A stretch of DNA of 64,000 nt from Roseateles sp. (GTDB lineage: Bacteria; Pseudomonadota; Gammaproteobacteria; Burkholderiales; Burkholderiaceae_C): assembly GCF_019237615.1 (NCBI RefSeq), contig NZ_JAFAGT010000013.1, positions 1 to 64,000 on the forward strand. Direction: 5' to 3'. How positions within the stretch are numbered: the stretch's first letter is position 1; each line of letters opens with the position of its first letter. The notes under the pieces are model-generated. The model made no database searches. It saw only the letters and a program-made list of their open reading frames with translations, and had not been told where the DNA came from. Shown in pieces: positions 60,457 to 64,000 of this stretch. The position numbers were made by a program, and so were the translations under genes.

Positions 60457-61907
60457 TTGGCCGTCCCTCCCTGGACGGGCTGGAAGGCCGGGGGGCGCGG
60501 GATGCGGGTTGCGCAGGCGCCGTCCTGGGGCAGGGCAGTGGCGTCGGTCTTGGCGTCGATGAAGCGGAACATCAGGTCGCGCACGCAGGCCACGGCCATG
60601 ACGCCGTGGCCCGCCTCGGGCACGACCAGATGCTGCACGCGCTCCGGATGGCCGGCGCCCAGCGCCCGGGCGACATGCTCGCCATGGCGTGGCGGCGTGA
60701 CCGGGTCGGCGCCGCCGCTCATGACGAGGACGGGGCTGGGCGCGGGCGGGATCTTGTAGAAGTCCGCCGGCACGGTGCCGCGCGGCCAGGTCTTGCAGAC
60801 GCTGCGGTACATCTCTGCGTCCAGGGCCTGGAAGTCGGCGCCCGGCGCGTCCTTGGCATCGGCGAGACGGGGCATGTCCTCTGCGCAGACGACGGAGAAA
60901 TGCATGCCCGTCGCGAGCCGCACGGCCGGGTTGCTGCCGAAGGCCGTGCTCAGCCCGAACAGGCCGGCGAAGTTGCCGTCCGCCGCGGCCGCGTGGATGG
61001 CGGCGGGCAGCGCGGCGGCGAGGGCCGGCTGGTAGAGGGGCGCGCGCACGGCGCGCAGCAGCAGTTCGCGGGTCACCGTGAAGCGCTCGGACACGCCCGT
61101 CAGCGGCTGGGCCACGCTCACCTCGCGCGGCAGCGAGGCCAGCAGCTTCTGCCAGTCGGCACGCAGCTGGGGCCTGGTCTTGGCGTTGGCGGCGATGAGC
61201 TGGTCCAGCGCGGCCTGGGTGTCGGTGGAGAAGCTGGCCGGCAGCACCATGTCCGGTGGCGCCACGCCGTCGATGATGCTGCGCCGCACCTGGGCCGGGA
61301 ACTGGCGCAGGTACTCCAGCGCGGCGCGCGTGCCGTAGCTGCCGCCGACGAGATTCCACTGCGGCACGCCCAGGGCCTTGCGCACGGCCTCCATGTCCTG
61401 CATGGCGAGGGTGGTCGTGAAGAAGCGCAGGTCGCCGTAGGGGAGCTTCTCCAGCGCCGCGCGGCAGGCATCCAGGCGGCGCAGCTGGGCGGCGGTGTCG
61501 AACTGTTCGGTGAGGGGCAGCTGCTCGTCGTCGGGGCAGTCCAGCGGCGCGGACTTGCCGGTGCCGCGCTGGTCGATGAAGACCAGGTCGCGCCGGTTGT
61601 TCAGCCGCGACAGCCGCGACAGCATGCGCGGCGCGATCTTGATCGCGCTCTGGCCGGGGCCGCCGGCCAGCATCAGCACGGCGTCGGGCTGCTTGTTGCG
61701 CGCTATCGCCGGCACGACGAGGTAGTGGATGTCGACCTGGGCGCCGTCCGGGCGGTCCGGGTCCAGCGGGCGCTGCAGGCTGCCGCATTGCAGCTCGTTG
61801 GGGATGCCGTCGACGCGGCAGGGCTTGAGCGGCGAGGCCTGTGCGGCGTTGCCTAGGCCCAGCAGCAGGGCCGGAAGAAGGAGGAGGCGCTGCCAGGGTT
61901 CGCGCAT
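60453..61907 (-). CDS. secreted alpha/beta hydrolase (tripeptidyl/proline iminopeptidase-like)
   Basis: A 484-residue exported hydrolase with signal peptide MREPWQRLLLLPALLLGLG. It has the oxyanion-side motif VLMLAGGPGQSAI, DLVFIDQRGTGKS, the nucleophile elbow NLVGGSYGTRAALEY near residue 165, Asp in VMSGGADPVTPP and His in VPEAGHGVMA. This matches the prolyl/tripeptidyl aminopeptidase (Slp-like) family with its C-terminal TAP-like domain. It probably trims peptides in the periplasm. It begins a four-gene overlapping operon with the ABC exporter, so the two may handle related peptides. Confidence 0.88.
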   Translation of the reverse strand: MREPWQRLLLLPALLLGLGNAAQASPLKPCRVDGIPNELQCGSLQRPLDPDRPDGAQVDIHYLVVPAIARNKQPDAVLMLAGGPGQSAIKIAPRMLSRLSRLNNRRDLVFIDQRGTGKSAPLDCPDDEQLPLTEQFDTAAQLRRLDACRAALEKLPYGDLRFFTTTLAMQDMEAVRKALGVPQWNLVGGSYGTRAALEYLRQFPAQVRRSIIDGVAPPDMVLPASFSTDTQAALDQLIAANAKTRPQLRADWQKLLASLPREVSVAQPLTGVSERFTVTRELLLRAVRAPLYQPALAAALPAAIHAAAADGNFAGLFGLSTAFGSNPAVRLATGMHFSVVCAEDMPRLADAKDAPGADFQALDAEMYRSVCKTWPRGTVPADFYKIPPAPSPVLVMSGGADPVTPPRHGEHVARALGAGHPERVQHLVVPEAGHGVMAVACVRDLMFRFIDAKTDATALPQDGACATRIPRPPAFQPVQGGTAK

Positions 61908-62109
61908 GCCGGGTCCGGGTGGTTGAGATGGCCCGCAGTATGGCGTCCGGCCCTGGGCGCGGCCGCGGCCCGCAGGATGAATGGCGGGGCAGGCGACATG
62001 AATGGCAGCGGGATCCGTTCGGGGGCAGCGAAGACCTGTCCCGTGCAGGGATTTGGCACCGTCGCTTAGCCTCGCGGCCCCGTCATTCGAACCCATCCTG
62101 GAGTTGCCC

Positions 62110-62718
62110 TTGAAGCTCTACTACAGCCCCGTCGCCTGTTCGCTGTCGCCGCACATCGTGCTGAAGGAGGCAGGCCTTCCCTTCGAGGCCGTGCTGGCCA
62201 GCACCAAGACCCACAAGCTCGCGGACGGCACCGACTACTACTCGATCAACCCCAAGGGCTATGTGCCGCTGCTCGAGCTCGACAGCGGCGAGCGGCTCAC
62301 CGAGGGGCCGGTCATCGTGCAGTACATCGCCGACCAGGTGCCCGAGCGCGGCCTGATGCCGCCGGCCGGCACGCTGGCCCGCTACCGCGTGCAGGAATGG
62401 CTGAACTTCATCACCAGCGAGCTGCACAAGGGCTTCTCGCCGCTGTTCAACCCGGCCATGCCGGAGGAGGCCAAGGCACTGCTGCGTGCCAAGCTGGTGG
62501 AGCGCTTCACCTGGGTGGACGGCCAGCTCGCCGGCAAGCCCTATCTGACCGGCGAGGCCTTCTGCGTGGCCGATGCCTACCTGTTCACGGTGACCAACTG
62601 GAGCCAGTTCGTCGGCGTGGACATCGCCGGCCTCGCCAACCTGGGCGCCTTCATGGAACGCATGCGCCAGCGCCCCGCCGTGCAGGCGGCGATGCAGGCC
62701 GAGGGCCTGATCAAGTAA
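62110..62718 (+). CDS. gstA: beta-class glutathione S-transferase
   Basis: A 202-residue bacterial beta-class GST starting at TTG 62110, with TGGAG eight bases upstream. It begins LKLYYSPVACSLSPHIVLKE with the class-defining Cys10, followed by NPKGYVPLLEL and the EGPVIVQYIADQ glutathione site. The C-terminal domain ends in KPYLTGEAFCVADAYLF. It conjugates or reduces electrophiles with glutathione. Its last eight bases overlap the convergent thioredoxin-family gene. Confidence 0.92.
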   Translation: MKLYYSPVACSLSPHIVLKEAGLPFEAVLASTKTHKLADGTDYYSINPKGYVPLLELDSGERLTEGPVIVQYIADQVPERGLMPPAGTLARYRVQEWLNFITSELHKGFSPLFNPAMPEEAKALLRAKLVERFTWVDGQLAGKPYLTGEAFCVADAYLFTVTNWSQFVGVDIAGLANLGAFMERMRQRPAVQAAMQAEGLIK

Positions 62719-64000
62719 GCAGGGCGCGGCAGGCCGAGCGGGCCTTGGCGTCCGCCGCGTCCAGCCTGCCGCAGACGCCGTCGAGCTGTGCCTTGAGCCG
62801 GCCGACGGCAGCGGCCTGCGCGGGCGTCCTGCCCCAGGTCGCCAGCAGGCCCGTCACCTTCTTCAGCGAGCGCTCGCTGCGCTCGTAGAAGGCGCCGGGG
62901 TCCTTGGCGGCCTCGGCGAACAGCTGCGACGCGGCCTTCTCGATGCGGGCCGTGTCCTGCGGTGCCAGCTCCACCAGCGCGCCGAAGTAGTTGGAGCCCC
63001 ATTGCAGCCGCGTGGCCGGGCCCTCGCTCTTGTCGAAGGCCTCCTCGTACCAGCGCAGCGCATCCTCGGTCTTGCCCTGCTTCCTCGCGTTGCCGCCCAG
63101 CTGGCTCATCAGGTAGTAGGGCGAGTGGCTGCGCGCCAGGGCCGACTTCAACAGCTCGTCGCTGTCCTTCCACAGCCCGGCGCGACCCAGCAGATGGGCG
63201 GCCTCGGTGACGACGGCCTGGCGCTCGTAGCCGTCGGTGATCTCGCGGTTGGCGCGGCCGGCCTGCTCGCGGGCCTCGGCCAGCAGCGCGGCGGGTAGGC
63301 CTCGGGGCTGCGGGTCGTCCTTGGCCGAGTCCAGGCGGGCCAGGTCGATGCGGCCCTGCAGCGCGTTCAGGCGGTCGGCGCGCGACAACGTGGCATCCTC
63401 GTTGAGGCGCTTCAGCGCGGCGTCGAATTCGGCGACCAGCGCATTGCGCGCCGCGCCTGGCTGGGGCGCGAAGGCCTTGACGAGCTCGGGCGCCTCGTTG
63501 GTCAGCACGTCCATCTGGGCGTGGGACTGCGCGGCGTCGGCCAGCACGGCACGCAGGCGCGGCAACTGGGCGGCATCGGCAGTCTTGCCGTCGGCCAGTG
63601 CGCCTACGGACTTCAGCCACAGCCGCGTCGCCGTCTCGGTATCGGCGCCTTCGCTGGCCTTGGCCAGCCGGGCCAGCGTCGCGGCGCGCTCGGCTGCGGG
63701 CAGCAGTTGCTGCTCGTCGGTTTCCCAGCCGTAGAAGCCCAGCAGCCGCCACTCGTTGGCGGAGAGCTTCCTGCCGGCCCTGGCGTCGGCCAGCACGGCC
63801 TTCACCGGCCGGCCGCTGGACAGGCCCAGCTGCAGCACCTTCATGACCTGGACCGCGTCCGCCTCGCCGGGCAGGCGGGTGATCTCGCTGCCGTTCGGGC
63901 TGAAGAGGATCAGCGTCGGGTAGCCACGCACCTTGAAGCGGGCGCCCAGCTTCTGCGCGCCGGGCGCGTCGCCATCGATGCCCACCGCGACGAAGGCCTT
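62711..64000 (-). CDS. thioredoxin family protein with long helical C-terminal part, start outside window
   Basis: At least 429 residues; the 5' end lies beyond the right edge. The visible N-terminal part is the second half of a thioredoxin fold: FVAVGIDGDAPGAQKLGARF, then VRGYPTLILFSPNGSEITRL with the cis-proline and a possible redox site already outside. The remaining 330 residues are helical and TPR-like (ALRWYEEAFDKSEGPATRLQ). Two cysteines near the C-terminus (VCGRLDAADAKARSAC) are the only others. It is probably a periplasmic thiol-handling protein. Confidence 0.8.
   Translation of the reverse strand, partial: KAFVAVGIDGDAPGAQKLGARFKVRGYPTLILFSPNGSEITRLPGEADAVQVMKVLQLGLSSGRPVKAVLADARAGRKLSANEWRLLGFYGWETDEQQLLPAAERAATLARLAKASEGADTETATRLWLKSVGALADGKTADAAQLPRLRAVLADAAQSHAQMDVLTNEAPELVKAFAPQPGAARNALVAEFDAALKRLNEDATLSRADRLNALQGRIDLARLDSAKDDPQPRGLPAALLAEAREQAGRANREITDGYERQAVVTEAAHLLGRAGLWKDSDELLKSALARSHSPYYLMSQLGGNARKQGKTEDALRWYEEAFDKSEGPATRLQWGSNYFGALVELAPQDTARIEKAASQLFAEAAKDPGAFYERSERSLKKVTGLLATWGRTPAQAAAVGRLKAQLDGVCGRLDAADAKARSACRALLT

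Noticed and set aside
61998-62069. 23-codon ORF between the hydrolase and gstA
   Set aside because: Too short, no ribosome binding site of note and no overlap with neighbours; likely chance.

Overview
The window looks like chromosome from a high-GC betaproteobacterium of the order Burkholderiales, most likely a Roseateles/Mitsuaria/Rubrivivax-type organism. This is inferred from the very high GC, the mnmG-rsmG-lysE-parA...parB order, the CX14CX2C-type QueE with a multi-domain QueD, and many family-level protein resemblances; no rRNA was available to test it. Coding density is high, genes are often joined by 4-base ATGA overlaps, and I saw no tRNA, rRNA, CRISPR array, complete insertion sequence or integrase.

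Layout. 0-6.1 kb: a small zinc-ribbon protein, a glutathione transferase, and a tightly overlapping minus-strand operon for a Tat-exported molybdenum hydroxylase (IorB-like, IorA-like [2Fe-2S], diheme cytochrome c) that runs on into a small membrane protein and a PH-like membrane protein. 6.2-13.6 kb: rRNA hydroxylase RlhA, an M20 peptidase, an esterase, and a large propeller-sensor diguanylate cyclase. 13.6-22.6 kb: an AAA ATPase, then a MacAB-like ABC permease-adaptor-ATPase operon with a sigma-54 promoter and two palindromic activator sites, divergent from its probable NtrC-type regulator and histidine kinase; then a membrane-anchored response regulator. 22.7-34.4 kb: MFS transporter, a three-fold-domain QueD plus QueE (queuosine pathway), OmpW, a GDSL lipoprotein, nucleotide and DNA housekeeping enzymes, an HNH-like protein divergent from a WYL regulator, the YqjD/YqjE/YqjK stress group, and cobalamin adenosyltransferase. 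34.5-41.4 kb: a D-lactate dehydrogenase-like flavoenzyme, a decayed locus with AraC and PD40 remnants, a P450, a class A beta-lactamase and regulators.

41.5-54.6 kb: the stress operon prkA-yeaH-spoVR, then the chromosome-partition neighbourhood parB ... parA-lysE-rsmG-mnmG, in which parA and parB lie about 3 kb apart with an oppositely oriented argC between them. Three near-consensus parS sites lie inside rsmG and mnmG, placing this segment near the replication origin. 54.6-57.5 kb is an accessory islet of visibly lower GC: a truncated UvrD/PD-(D/E)XK helicase tail, an intact Abi-like HEPN gene, a frameshifted small membrane gene, a YkgJ cysteine-cluster protein and a DUF2061 remnant. 57.5-64 kb: a four-gene operon of secreted alpha/beta hydrolase, NatA-like ATPase, NatB-like permease and lipoprotein, then a beta-class glutathione transferase and a thioredoxin-family protein cut by the window edge.

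Best candidates for undescribed biology: the HNH-like/WYL divergent pair with its perfect 16-bp palindrome (29.8-31.9 kb), the Abi-HEPN islet (55-57 kb), the membrane-tethered response regulator (21.5 kb), the hydrolase-NatAB-lipoprotein operon (58-62 kb), and the degenerated three-domain QueD. None is proven to be a new system from sequence alone.
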